A stretch of DNA of 64,000 nt, taken from the NCBI RefSeq assembly GCF_011009015.1, contig NZ_CP048878.1:1353501-1417500 (forward strand). Direction: 5' to 3'. The position numbers and the translations under genes were made by a program. The notes beneath the pieces were generated by a model. It did no database searches. It worked only from the letters and a program-made list of their open reading frames with translations, and was not told the DNA's origin. Below, piece after piece: positions 1 through 7,754 of this stretch. The DNA comes from Spartinivicinus ruber (GTDB lineage: Bacteria > Pseudomonadota > Gammaproteobacteria > Pseudomonadales > Zooshikellaceae). How positions within the stretch are numbered: the first letter of the stretch is position 1; each line of letters begins with the position of its first letter.

Positions 1-531
1 GGGGGGTTACGGATCAGCAATGAAGAATTAAGTGGTGCCAGTAGCGCCACCGATCGTGCCCATAAAGGGTTTAAACCCAAAACCCTAACCGTGTCGCTGC
101 AGATCAAACAAAGCCAGCCCGAGCAATTAACCCGGTTGATTGAGTTAGCCGAGGGTGTGGATAAAGCCGGTAAACAAACGGTTTACACGCTGGTGGATAA
201 TACCGCGAAAGCGATGAATATCCGCCAGGTGCAGTTTAACGACAATTTGAGTGCGCGAGAATCCGCCGATAAACGCTTATGGCAGGTGCAATTTACCTTA
301 GCGGAATACCGCTCTGTACCGGAAAAGGTTGAGCAACGCCAACCGAAAAAAGACCCAAAAAAACAGCAAGCCGATGGCCAGCCTATTGGGTCAGATAATC
401 AAGCAAGCAACGAACCGGCATTAACCGAGTTTGAGCAGCTGTTAAAACAAATAGACGAGCAAATAGGCCCCCGTGAAACTGAACAGCCAGCTGATGATCA
501 ATCAGCAGATAATACCGCTAGTGCGGCATGA
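1..531 (+). CDS. Phage baseplate-associated protein, 5' end outside window
   Basis: The frame is open from base 1, so the beginning of the gene lies upstream of the window; the GTG at 91 is probably internal. The C-terminal third (from about residue 105 after that GTG) is rich in Q, P, D and E and looks disordered. It overlaps the next gene by 59 bases, as tightly packed tail operons do. I recognise no catalytic motif; the baseplate assignment rests on the two following tail genes and is moderate. Confidence 0.55.
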   Translation, partial: GGLRISNEELSGASSATDRAHKGFKPKTLTVSLQIKQSQPEQLTRLIELAEGVDKAGKQTVYTLVDNTAKAMNIRQVQFNDNLSARESADKRLWQVQFTLAEYRSVPEKVEQRQPKKDPKKQQADGQPIGSDNQASNEPALTEFEQLLKQIDEQIGPRETEQPADDQSADNTASAA

Positions 532-1156
532 TATCCGCTTAGCCTTAAATACCCCTGGTCGTGCCACCTTTGTGGTACGGCCTAAAGTCCCATTAACAGC
601 AAAAACCGTAGTAAAAATAGCCATGGGTTATGGTGATAATTTACAGCAGGTATTTGTAGGCTATATCGAAAAAATCACCCCAGTGGATAAACACCAACAG
701 CAATTATTCTGCAGGGAATTAACCGGGATTTTGCATTACCCGTTACCCATGAGTTTACGGCATGTGCATTTAAATGAGGTATTAAACCAAATCGCCCAGC
801 AAACCCGACTGACGTTTATTACTCCTGAACAAGCCTACTGCACTACTAAAATCCCTTATTTTTACAGCCTGAATAATGGGCTGTTTGCCATGAGTTCAAT
901 CGCGCAGGCATTTGCTATTGATGATTATTGTTGGCAGCAACAAGGGAATGGACAGGTGTATGTGGGGAGTTGGCAGCACAGTTATTGGCAGGATAAACCG
1001 ATAAAAATCCCTGAACAATTTTTTATTAACCATCAATCCCATAACAGTGCGCAAATTGCAGCAATACCCCAAATACGCCCTGGGGTGTTATTAGACGATG
1101 GCAGCCGGATAAAACAAACCCAAATTAATAACAATCAAATGGTCATATCATGGTAG
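473..1156 (+). CDS. Phage tail/baseplate hub-like protein
   Basis: A 227-residue protein starting at a GTG inside the previous gene. It has the beta-rich opening with the 'phage tail hub' flavour (binding of an N-terminal half followed by an LNEVLNQIAQQ helix, as in gpD/gp44-type hubs). It overlaps the downstream spike gene by 7 bases. Family assignment is inference from length, order and general pattern; no signature residue proves it. Confidence 0.5.
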   Translation: MKLNSQLMINQQIIPLVRHDIRLALNTPGRATFVVRPKVPLTAKTVVKIAMGYGDNLQQVFVGYIEKITPVDKHQQQLFCRELTGILHYPLPMSLRHVHLNEVLNQIAQQTRLTFITPEQAYCTTKIPYFYSLNNGLFAMSSIAQAFAIDDYCWQQQGNGQVYVGSWQHSYWQDKPIKIPEQFFINHQSHNSAQIAAIPQIRPGVLLDDGSRIKQTQINNNQMVISW

Positions 1157-2100
1157 AAGCCATTAAACGCATTGTATTAAGTTTATTTCCAGAACTGGCG
1201 GGTAATTATCATTTACCCCGCTTTGGTCGGGTGGTGGCCATCAGTGATTTACCCAAACAAGGGAGTCTCTGTGATGAGTTTAGGCCTCACTATGCGGTGG
1301 ATATTGAGGTATTAAACGCACAAGGCAAGCCGGATAAAAAATTACCGATATTATCGAGTGTAACCGTACCCATGGCACTAGCAGGCCAGGAAAAAGGCTT
1401 TTATGGCTTACCGGAAGTGGGTACTTGGGTGGTGGTCGGGTTTGCATATGGTCTGCCTAATAAGCCATTCATACAACAGTTATTACCGAATGGCTTATCA
1501 CTCCCCAACCTTGAGCAAAAAGAGCAGCGTTGGCAGCCTAATCCGTCAAGCTACCAACGTTGCGATCACAAGGGCGCCTGGGAACGAACCTCAGACAGTA
1601 GTATCAGGGATGAGAGCTTAAGTTATCAGCTGGAAACCCTACACCAGGAAACCACAGCCCAAACCAGCCAAACGACAGTTACCGAGCACAGCACTGAAAC
1701 GATTGGCGGCACCAAAGCCATTGAGGCAATGGGAGCTCTTAAACTCCATTCCGGTGGTACAGCTGAATTAGCCGCTATTGATAATTTAAAGGTAGCTACA
1801 GGCAATGATAGTCATACTGTCGTAGGTAACGATATGCAAGAGCATATCAACGGGATTAAACACAGCCTGGCCAAACTGAAGCAAATCGCCCAAGTCAAAG
1901 ACGGAGGCAAAGTCTGGTTGGGGAATGAAAGTGACAATGTGTTGCAACTGCTGTCGGAATTTATGGCGGTGGTTGAGCAAGCGTTTTTAGACTTATCCAC
2001 CCATGGCCATACGCCTGCTGGACCAACTAATAAACATAGCCTGATACAGCAGGCGGGTACAGTTAATCAGCAGAATACTCATCTTAAAACAATGCTTTAA
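1150..2100 (+). CDS. Phage baseplate spike-like protein
   Basis: A 316-residue protein. Residues 25-125 resemble an OB-fold of spike proteins (gpV/gp45 type: 'GRVVAISDLP', 'LPEVGTWVVVGF', 'PFIQQLLPNG'). They are followed by a T- and G-rich repetitive stretch (about 165-230) suited to a triple beta-helix, and a C-terminal part with HGHTPAGPTN, a His-rich metal-binding tip motif seen in such spikes. It is the last gene of this cluster; nothing phage-like follows until the island, so this is the end of a different prophage or a remnant. Confidence 0.6.
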   Translation: MVEAIKRIVLSLFPELAGNYHLPRFGRVVAISDLPKQGSLCDEFRPHYAVDIEVLNAQGKPDKKLPILSSVTVPMALAGQEKGFYGLPEVGTWVVVGFAYGLPNKPFIQQLLPNGLSLPNLEQKEQRWQPNPSSYQRCDHKGAWERTSDSSIRDESLSYQLETLHQETTAQTSQTTVTEHSTETIGGTKAIEAMGALKLHSGGTAELAAIDNLKVATGNDSHTVVGNDMQEHINGIKHSLAKLKQIAQVKDGGKVWLGNESDNVLQLLSEFMAVVEQAFLDLSTHGHTPAGPTNKHSLIQQAGTVNQQNTHLKTML

Positions 2101-2113
2101 GAGAAATAATAAT

Positions 2114-2232
2114 CTAGTAGTCTAACAATAGAGTCTTTTCACCTTGACTTATGCTGTATCTCTAAGAAAGAGCCTGTATATCAAAGCAGACAGGCATCAC
2201 CTGTTGCCTTGAGTAGTGAAAGAAGCACTAGT
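2114..2232. repeat. Dispersed repeat, copy 1 (MITE-like)
   Basis: About 119 bases that recur almost identically at 23194-23325. The unit begins CTAGTAGTCTAACAATA and ends GCACTAGT, so CTAGT-type hexamers mark both ends. The second copy has 13 extra bases near its right end. No coding frame is conserved. A small non-autonomous mobile element is the likeliest reading. Confidence 0.6.
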
Positions 2233-2382
2233 AATGAAAAATACAAACGATAGGCATGTGACCTAGAACTTGCTACAGGAGCAAACTTTATCTGTAGCAA
2301 AGCCCTAGGAGACTGATTTGTAAAGGGTGTACTGGTTAGCTTTTATACAAAAAGTTAACCAGTTTTTAGAGTAATGAGCTGG

Positions 2383-2874
2383 TTAAATACCTGTTCTTAC
2401 TTCTTTTGAAGAGCTTTCATTATTTGGTTCTATAAAATAGCGCTTAACCTCATTCATTTTATCTACTAATGCCTGCTTTTTATTCATAGTTTCTCGATGA
2501 TTAAACCTAATGCCTGTCTTACTGTTTACTCTATTAAGGTTTTGGGTAAACGATTCAATTGCATGGTTAAGCTTATAAATAGTTTTTTTATCAAGATAAC
2601 TGAGATTGGATAAAGTGAAGTTAGCCTCAGATATAATCTCTGGCAACATCTCTAGCAAATGGTATTCAGATGATCTGTGCTTAAGAGTCTGTCTTTCTTT
2701 AAGCCAAAGTTCCAATTCTTCGATTTCTTTTATAGTGAGCTTCGCGGCCACGTGAGGAGCGACCTGAGTTAAATGACTATCAAATGATGCCACTACTTTT
2801 TCACTCAATATATTATCTTTACTCACTTGCTCGCGAATGCATTGGACTCGTGAACCAATAATTTTAAAGTACAT
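2383..2874 (-). CDS. Hypothetical protein, 163 aa
   Basis: I do not recognise it. The product is charged and mostly helical (KLTIKEIEELELWLKERQ is a strongly amphipathic helix) with no signal peptide and no transmembrane segment. It is a single gene, transcribed away from the small heat-shock cluster. Upstream on its own strand 'aaaggagc' lies 6 bases before the ATG and is a good ribosome-binding site, which supports the start. Confidence 0.5.
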   Translation of the reverse strand: MYFKIIGSRVQCIREQVSKDNILSEKVVASFDSHLTQVAPHVAAKLTIKEIEELELWLKERQTLKHRSSEYHLLEMLPEIISEANFTLSNLSYLDKKTIYKLNHAIESFTQNLNRVNSKTGIRFNHRETMNKKQALVDKMNEVKRYFIEPNNESSSKEVRTGI

Positions 2875-3185
2875 AATAATGCTCCTTTATTAATGAATAA
2901 TTAAAAGGTAAATAAAAGTTTAATAAAAAAGCAGTTTTTTTGATTTAGGGATTGTAAATTTTCATATGATTAATAAGCCACTTACAATCAACAAAAACTA
3001 GCGCTGATTAGATATGGTTCTGTATATAATGTGTACAGGGTATTGGTAGTAATCAAAAACACCCTGCTGATGTAAATAATATTAATTTTGACTTAGGCTT
3101 TGTCAAGTCCTAAGTAAGCTGCAATTTTATAAATATAATTTATATGTAAAAAACTGCTTATTAAAATAAATTATTTATCTGGGTG

Positions 3186-3213
3186 TTGAACTCTTTAAAA
3201 TAGAACCCATCAT
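3186..3213 (+). promoter_or_regulatory. Candidate sigma-32 promoter for the small heat-shock genes
   Basis: TTGAAC at 3186-3191, 13 bases, then ACCCATCAT at 3205-3213. This follows the sigma-32 pattern CTTGAAA-(11-16)-CCCCATNT with one or two deviations in each box. It lies 86 bases upstream of the first hsp20 gene. The same pattern appears, better matched, before grpE. Confidence 0.5.
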
Positions 3214-3298
3214 ATGTATTGAAAAAAGGAGTTACTTTTAAATCTACAACTGTAAATTGACTGTATGATCTCGTATTGCTTCTAATGGAGGATATGAA

Positions 3299-3763
3299 AT
3301 GACTACACTAGATTTATCTCCCTTATATCGTAGCAGCATAGGGTTTGATCAATTAGCATCAGTATTTGACACAGCTTTTCGCAGTGAGCAAACTGGTTAC
3401 CCCCCTTATAATATCGAAACAATTGATGAAAACCACTATGGTATAACACTAGCTGTAGCTGGCTTCGAAGAGCGTGAGTTAAGCATTCAGGTAGAGCAAG
3501 GAGTGCTCACTGTTAGTGGCAAAAAAAATAAAAATAATGAATCTAAAAAGTTCCTTTATCAAGGAATTGCTACTCGTTCATTTGAACGAAAATTTAATTT
3601 AGCTGACCATGTTGAAGTGACTGATGCCAGTCTAAGTAATGGGTTACTTAGCATTAGTTTGGTTAGAGAAGTGCCTGAGGCAATGAAACCAAAAACTATC
3701 CCTATTAGTCAGGGGAACCATAACGTTCTAGAGCATAAAAAAAAGGAGGGAAAAGTAGCCTAA
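3299..3763 (+). CDS. Small heat-shock protein, Hsp20/IbpA family
   Basis: A 154-residue ATP-independent holdase. The alpha-crystallin domain spans about residues 38-130: 'PPYNIETIDENHYGITLAVAG' opening, 'EERELSIQVEQGVLTVSGKK', 'IATRSFERKFNLADHVEV' and 'LSNGLLSISLVREVPE' match the IbpA layout. A GGAGG sits 8 bases before the ATG. It is cytosolic (no signal) and first of three tandem hsp20-like genes. It probably binds unfolding proteins and hands them to the DnaK system encoded at the right end of this window. Confidence 0.9.
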   Translation: MTTLDLSPLYRSSIGFDQLASVFDTAFRSEQTGYPPYNIETIDENHYGITLAVAGFEERELSIQVEQGVLTVSGKKNKNNESKKFLYQGIATRSFERKFNLADHVEVTDASLSNGLLSISLVREVPEAMKPKTIPISQGNHNVLEHKKKEGKVA

Positions 3764-3831
3764 GTAAAAAGCCATAATAATCTTAAGCGTCTAGCGTCTT
3801 CTTTTAAGGAGGTAAAATATTAACACATAAA

Positions 3832-3855
3832 AGGTGGGTGATTACTCGCCCACCT
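3832..3855. terminator. Hairpin after hsp20 gene
   Basis: AGGTGGGT and CGCCCACCT pair over 7-8 bases around a short loop. There is no T-run on either side, so it may stabilise the transcript end rather than terminate. An unused AAGGAGG lies 20 bases upstream with no start codon near it. Confidence 0.4.
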
Positions 3856-3975
3856 AGCTATGATGGATAAGTGTAATGATTTCTCTTTAATAGTATTTCA
3901 AATCTTGCATTGTAAGCACTACTTAAAACTCATCATTAGTTTTTGAATAATCGTGATTTTAAGGAGGTGATACTA

Positions 3976-4563
3976 GTGTTCGACTTAAAAAACTATAAAT
4001 TCTTATACTTAATTATTAGTTTGTGCATCACTATCATTGGCGTATTAGCCTTTACTACATGGAGATTGTCCTCAGAGCTTAAAACTGTGGAAGGTAATAC
4101 CCCTATAGCGTCAAGTGACATAATTAAACCGCTTCCAGCACCTTGGCCTAAAGATATAGATCCATGGTTAGATAGCTGGGACCCATCTGGTAATTTTTCA
4201 GCACTGCAAAAGCGTATGGATGAAATGATGCAAGTGATGTTACCAGATATGTCCTTCTTTAATATGCAGGGCTTTGGTTACTCTAGCTCTAATCCTAAGA
4301 TCAGAATGGATGAAACAGATACTGAATATAGGGTCACTGTATCAGTTCCAGAAGCCCAGAATATTGAAGTTAACACAGAGCTAAAGAACAATATATTAAC
4401 TATCAATGGTAAAGTAAAACAACAGGAAAGCAGTCAGCAAAGTAAGCTTTTTTATACAAGTCAGTTTTCTCAGTCTGTTACTTTACTTGAACCAGTAGAT
4501 AGCACAAATATGAGGGTTGACAATAAAAATCATAAAGTGGTTATTACGATTCAAAAAACATAA
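3976..4563 (+). CDS. Membrane-anchored Hsp20-like protein
   Basis: The start is chosen at GTG 3976 because AAGGAGG lies 8 bases upstream; the TTG at 3943 has none. The 195-residue product begins with a hydrophobic segment (about residues 9-29, 'FLYLIISLCITIIGVLAF'). A linker rich in P and D follows, with an alpha-crystallin-like domain at about 105-195 ('PKIRMDETDTEYRVTVSVPEA', 'LKNNILTINGKVKQ'). The anchor predicts that the chaperone domain faces the periplasm. Second of three tandem hsp20 genes. Conventional small heat-shock proteins are cytosolic, so this layout is unusual. Confidence 0.75.
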   Translation: MFDLKNYKFLYLIISLCITIIGVLAFTTWRLSSELKTVEGNTPIASSDIIKPLPAPWPKDIDPWLDSWDPSGNFSALQKRMDEMMQVMLPDMSFFNMQGFGYSSSNPKIRMDETDTEYRVTVSVPEAQNIEVNTELKNNILTINGKVKQQESSQQSKLFYTSQFSQSVTLLEPVDSTNMRVDNKNHKVVITIQKT

Positions 4564-4703
4564 AACTATTTCAGCAAAATAAACTGTAAAAATATGACAG
4601 TTTTAAAGTATAAGTATTTACCTATAAGGAGGATAAAAAATCTGATATTTAATAGTATGCCTTGGCTTTAATAGATTTAACAATTGTCAAAGGAGACCAT
4701 GTC

Positions 4704-5249
4704 ATGAATGTAAAAGACTTAATCCCTTGGAACTGGCTAAAAAATGAAGAAGAGAGGGAAAATAAACAGTTAAAAGCAAGTAATATCTATGATCCAACGG
4801 CAAATCCATTGGTACAATTTCATAGAGAAGTTGACCGACTATTTGACAACATGTTCAAAGGAGTTGGCTTTCCTGGCTTCTCAGAAGGATAGTCAAAGCT
4901 ACCAAATAGTTTGTTTAAACCTAGCGTAGATATTAGCGCAAAGGATATAGAATATCTAATTAGCGTGGAGGTACCTGGTGTTGAAGAAAAAGATATTAAA
5001 CTTGAAATAAAGGATCATACACTCGTTATTAGTGGTGAAAAGAAACAAGAAAAGGAAGACAAAGAGGAGCATCATTACCGAGTTGAGCGCAGCTATGGCT
5101 GTTTTCAAAGGGTTTTAGCGATTCCAGAAGATGCAAGCACTGAAGAAATTAATGCATCATTTAAGAATGGTGTTTTATCCATTACATTACCTAGAAGAGA
5201 ATTACCAAATAGAAAGGCTAAACAAATAGAAATTAAGAAAGCTAGTTAA
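4704..5249 (+). pseudogene. Hsp20-family gene interrupted by an in-frame TAG
   Basis: One continuous reading frame apart from a TAG at 4890-4892. Before it: 62 residues from ATG 4704 (AGGAG 8 bases upstream), including 'PLVQFHREVDRLFDNMF', the usual N-terminal arm of class A Hsp20. After it: a complete alpha-crystallin domain ('FKPSVDISAKDIEYLISVEV', 'HHYRVERSYGCFQRVLAIPE', 'ASFKNGVLSITLPR'). No frame change and no other stop, so the nonsense change looks recent. Restart at TTG 4911 could still yield a 112-residue domain-only protein. Confidence 0.8.
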
Positions 5250-5257
5250 AAGTATTT

Positions 5258-5309
5258 GGGTCATGCTTGTTGCAGTTCAATTGCATTCACTTGCAACAAG
5301 ACACGACCC
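5258..5309. repeat. Long imperfect inverted repeat after the hsp20 cluster
   Basis: Arms GGGTCATGCTTGTTGCA (5258-5274) and TGCAACAAGACACGACCC (5292-5309) pair over about 16 bases with single-base bulges. It ends the heat-shock cluster and could be a terminator, but no T-run follows. Confidence 0.5.
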
Positions 5310-6090
5310 GATGTGTATTATTAACAGGCTTCCAAGGCCCTCTATGCTTGTCGTCAGTCCAAGCACAGCAGATAATGTATGTTATCAAGATGGGGCTTGT
5401 TCTCAGTATTGTCTTACAGTTTGTTATCTGTATTTAGTAACTCATTGCTTTTCTTTCTTTAATATTACCCCACTACTTCATTAACACCTACCTTTACTTA
5501 TGTCAGATTATTTTCTTATTTGTGTCAGAGACTGGTTATCATCACTTCCATTCTGCAGGCGCCTGGGAGTGTGCCGGCAGAGCCACCAGAATCCAAAAGG
5601 CTGGAAAAAAGCACTCATCCTCCCCACCTGCGGGTTTTGCGTCATAAAAGTTTTGTGTAATTGAAGTTATGGCAATGCTTAGTAGCTAAGCTTTATTGTA
5701 TAAGGTCTTTAAGAGTTAATTGTTGTTTTCTCAAAATGAAAAATTATCTTAGTTTAAGCAAAAAAATACATTTTCAGTGCAAATTATTTATGTTAAGAAA
5801 ACAAAAGTATTGTCGTATTCAATATAGGTAGCATTTTTAGTTTTAGGCTGTAGTGTCTAACCCTAATTTCTTTTCTTACTTTCTCAAGTAATGGACATGC
5901 CATAATCACCTCTACATACATCACATAGCTATTAAGGTGAAATGATGCTGTATATAAATACAGCGTTAATGGATGAACGTCAAAGTATTATTTGATTTAC
6001 AAACAATTATATGTGAATCAGTTAGTTGGGTGAGTCCTATCAACATTATTCTAGTAATAAGTTTGTGCCTTGGTTAAAATATACTCGATT
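5310..6090. other. Intergenic stretch without a convincing gene
   Basis: AT-rich, with no coding frame that shows a ribosome-binding site plus protein-like composition. The 73-residue frame at 5263-5484 is Cys- and Ser-rich and begins inside the inverted repeat, so I do not call it. The block at about 5555-5640 is noticeably more GC-rich than its surroundings and may be a decayed fragment of unknown origin. Confidence 0.5.
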
Positions 6091-6150
6091 GTTATACGTC
6101 AATGCGACGTAGTACTTTGCGTCAGAGTGACGCTCATTAATAGTTAGTAC
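6091..6150. repeat. Palindromic cassette leader, copy 1
   Basis: A roughly 60-base block beginning GTTATACGTCA and ending CATTAATAGTTAGT. It is closely similar to the block at 46861-46920, including the 52-base distance between the opening GTTATAC and the closing GTTAG. Inside are imperfect inverted ACGTCA.../...TGACG elements. In both places a cassette-like gene and an attC site follow directly. It may be the sequence into which cassettes were inserted. Confidence 0.6.
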
Positions 6151-6155
6151 CACTA

Positions 6156-6529
6156 TGAGCGCAGAAAACGCATTAATAATATCTAGTGAGGAGATTTCAA
6201 AGGATTCCTATATCGAGTTCTTTGAGACTTTGGGTTGCCATTGATATTCTTGACACAAGGATGAAGCCATTGTTCTCGATGAGTACACACAAGTTGGTGT
6301 GTGCCTTATGGACTCAAGCTACATCGAGATGTTTGATGACGATGACTTAAAAAAACTACAGAATGCTTTGGGTGCTCCGCCTAAAACGTTCTTTGAAGTA
6401 AACCGTACAAAAGCAGACGACCCGAATGAGCTATATCTGGCTGTAGCCAAGAAGATGGCAAAGATGTGGCCTGTGGCTGTTCGGGATACACATGAAAAAA
6501 TGGTGCCTTATAGTGAACTCATGTCGTAA
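6156..6529 (+). pseudogene. Broken cassette gene, unknown function
   Basis: ATG 6156 opens a 29-codon frame ending at TGA 6241-6243. A second frame, after a stop at 6251, runs to 6529 with 'AIVLDEYTQVGVCLMDSSYIEMF' (read in two parts) and 'KMAKMWPVAVRDTHEKMVPY'. The two halves look like one small acidic protein split by a frameshift and a stop. Expression from GTG 6299 is possible. The gene ends 7 bases before an attC-like site, as cassette genes usually do. I do not recognise the family. Confidence 0.5.
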
Positions 6530-6535
6530 ATTAAA

Positions 6536-6596
6536 GCTAACAAGCGCGTTAATTAGAGCGCTCGAAGGGTTGCGTCTATTACGCGGGCGTTATGTT
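6536..6596 (+). repeat. attC-like recombination site 1
   Basis: Starts AGCTAAC, ends GTTATGT, 61 bases. The internal arms AAGCGCGTTAAT and ATTACGCGGGC pair with unpaired bases, the pattern of integron attC sites (an 'AAC ... GTT' outer pair and an inner imperfect pair). The AGCTAACAAG start is shared exactly with the sites at 47735 and 48688, and GGCGTTATGT or GGCGTTAGCT ends all three. Confidence 0.75.
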
Positions 6597-6651
6597 TAGT
6601 TGAGCTTCATTGTTCTAAGTCCACTTCCTACAAAAAATCAGAGTATAAATT

Positions 6652-7524
6652 ATGGACAATATTGTGCGAGAGGTCCTGAAAACAAAAATTATGGGGCTCA
6701 AAGCGACAGCCTTCCAAGATGCATTGGATAGAATTTATCTTAGCATTTACGGTGAGGGAAACTTCCAGAGAGTAAAGCAGAAGCACGATGGTGGTTCGGA
6801 TGGAATCATAAATGGTGAAACGGTTTTGGCAGTGTATGCTCCAGAAAAATATATCTTGAATGATTTTAAGAGGAAGGTTAGAGCAGATTTTGAGTCTTAC
6901 ACGAAAAACTGGGAAGCTACACACAGCAAGTGGGAGGTTGTAACCAATTTGGAATCGACCGCACAAATGATACAGTTTGTGAACATGCTTAAGAATGGTG
7001 CATCTCTTATATGTATTGATGGTTTGTTGCAGAAAATTGGTAAGCAGACGTGGACGGTGAAAACGGCGATTTTTAGAGCGCTAGATATCCCTGACCATTA
7101 CTTATCTAACGATGTGATCTCAACAGTAATTGAAGACTTAATTCAAATAAGCACCCAAGATGATCCTTTTGAGCCCTATGAAAAACCAGCCTATATACAA
7201 GATAAAATCGAACTAAATGTTAGTGAGGAACACGTGGCTACGTTTATGGATGAGTATGAAGACTCGCTGGCCATTTTTCCTATAGTATCGACGGTCGTCA
7301 AGTCAAAATCGAACGCTGATGTTGCTGCTATAAGAAACAAAGTAAGGTCCACTTATACATCCTTGTCTGGGAAATTTGAAAAGCGGCTTGATGAGCTTGT
7401 AAAGATTATGTGTCAAAGTAAGTCAATAGATGATTACTATAGTCATAATATGCGCATCGTAATGGTATATTTTTTTGAACAGTGTCTGTTTGGTAAAAAG
7501 CCAAAATCAGAGGTTAATAGATGA
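6652..7524 (+). CDS. ABC-3C system effector-like protein (nuclease-like N-terminus)
   Basis: A 290-residue first gene of a coupled trio with a DUF2326 ATPase. The N-terminal 'KHDGGSDGIINGETVLAVYAP' (around residues 44-64) resembles the restriction-endonuclease-like head of ABC three-component partners: a G-x-DG turn followed by a strand ending in YAP. The remaining helical region matches the C-terminal domain seen in that component. It overlaps the next gene by four bases (ATGA). In family terms this component is thought to be the effector; here that is inference. Confidence 0.65.
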   Translation: MDNIVREVLKTKIMGLKATAFQDALDRIYLSIYGEGNFQRVKQKHDGGSDGIINGETVLAVYAPEKYILNDFKRKVRADFESYTKNWEATHSKWEVVTNLESTAQMIQFVNMLKNGASLICIDGLLQKIGKQTWTVKTAIFRALDIPDHYLSNDVISTVIEDLIQISTQDDPFEPYEKPAYIQDKIELNVSEEHVATFMDEYEDSLAIFPIVSTVVKSKSNADVAAIRNKVRSTYTSLSGKFEKRLDELVKIMCQSKSIDDYYSHNMRIVMVYFFEQCLFGKKPKSEVNR

Positions 7525-7754
7525 TTAATGCGCATGTCGAAATGGATTTAAATCAGCATGTTTCAGTTGTTTCCGCAAAAATTATTGATTTGGTTGAAGC
7601 TGGAAACGAAGTGATTTTAGAAACTTTAATGAGGAAGTTTCTAAAAAAATATGAGTTCTATACCCCTGATCAGTTTATGGAAGGGCTGACCTTCTTGTTC
7701 TCTATAGATTGTTTGAATGTTCAGGACTACAGGGTGATATTAAAAAATGTTTAA
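7521..7754 (+). CDS. ABC-3C middle component-like small protein
   Basis: A 77-residue acidic helical protein translated from an ATG overlapping the previous stop (ATGA). It in turn overlaps the ATPase gene by 8 bases. The double overlap implies translational coupling and fixed stoichiometry. Size and position fit the middle component of ABC three-component systems, which bridges effector and ATPase. There are no recognisable catalytic residues. Confidence 0.6.
   Translation: MINAHVEMDLNQHVSVVSAKIIDLVEAGNEVILETLMRKFLKKYEFYTPDQFMEGLTFLFSIDCLNVQDYRVILKNV

Noticed and set aside
4890-4892. TAG as a pyrrolysine or recoded codon
   Set aside because: No pyrrolysine genes or supporting structure are visible; other genes here end normally at TAG, so a nonsense change is simpler.
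5263-5484. 73-codon ORF after the hsp20 cluster
   Set aside because: Starts inside an inverted repeat, has no ribosome-binding site, and its composition is not protein-like.
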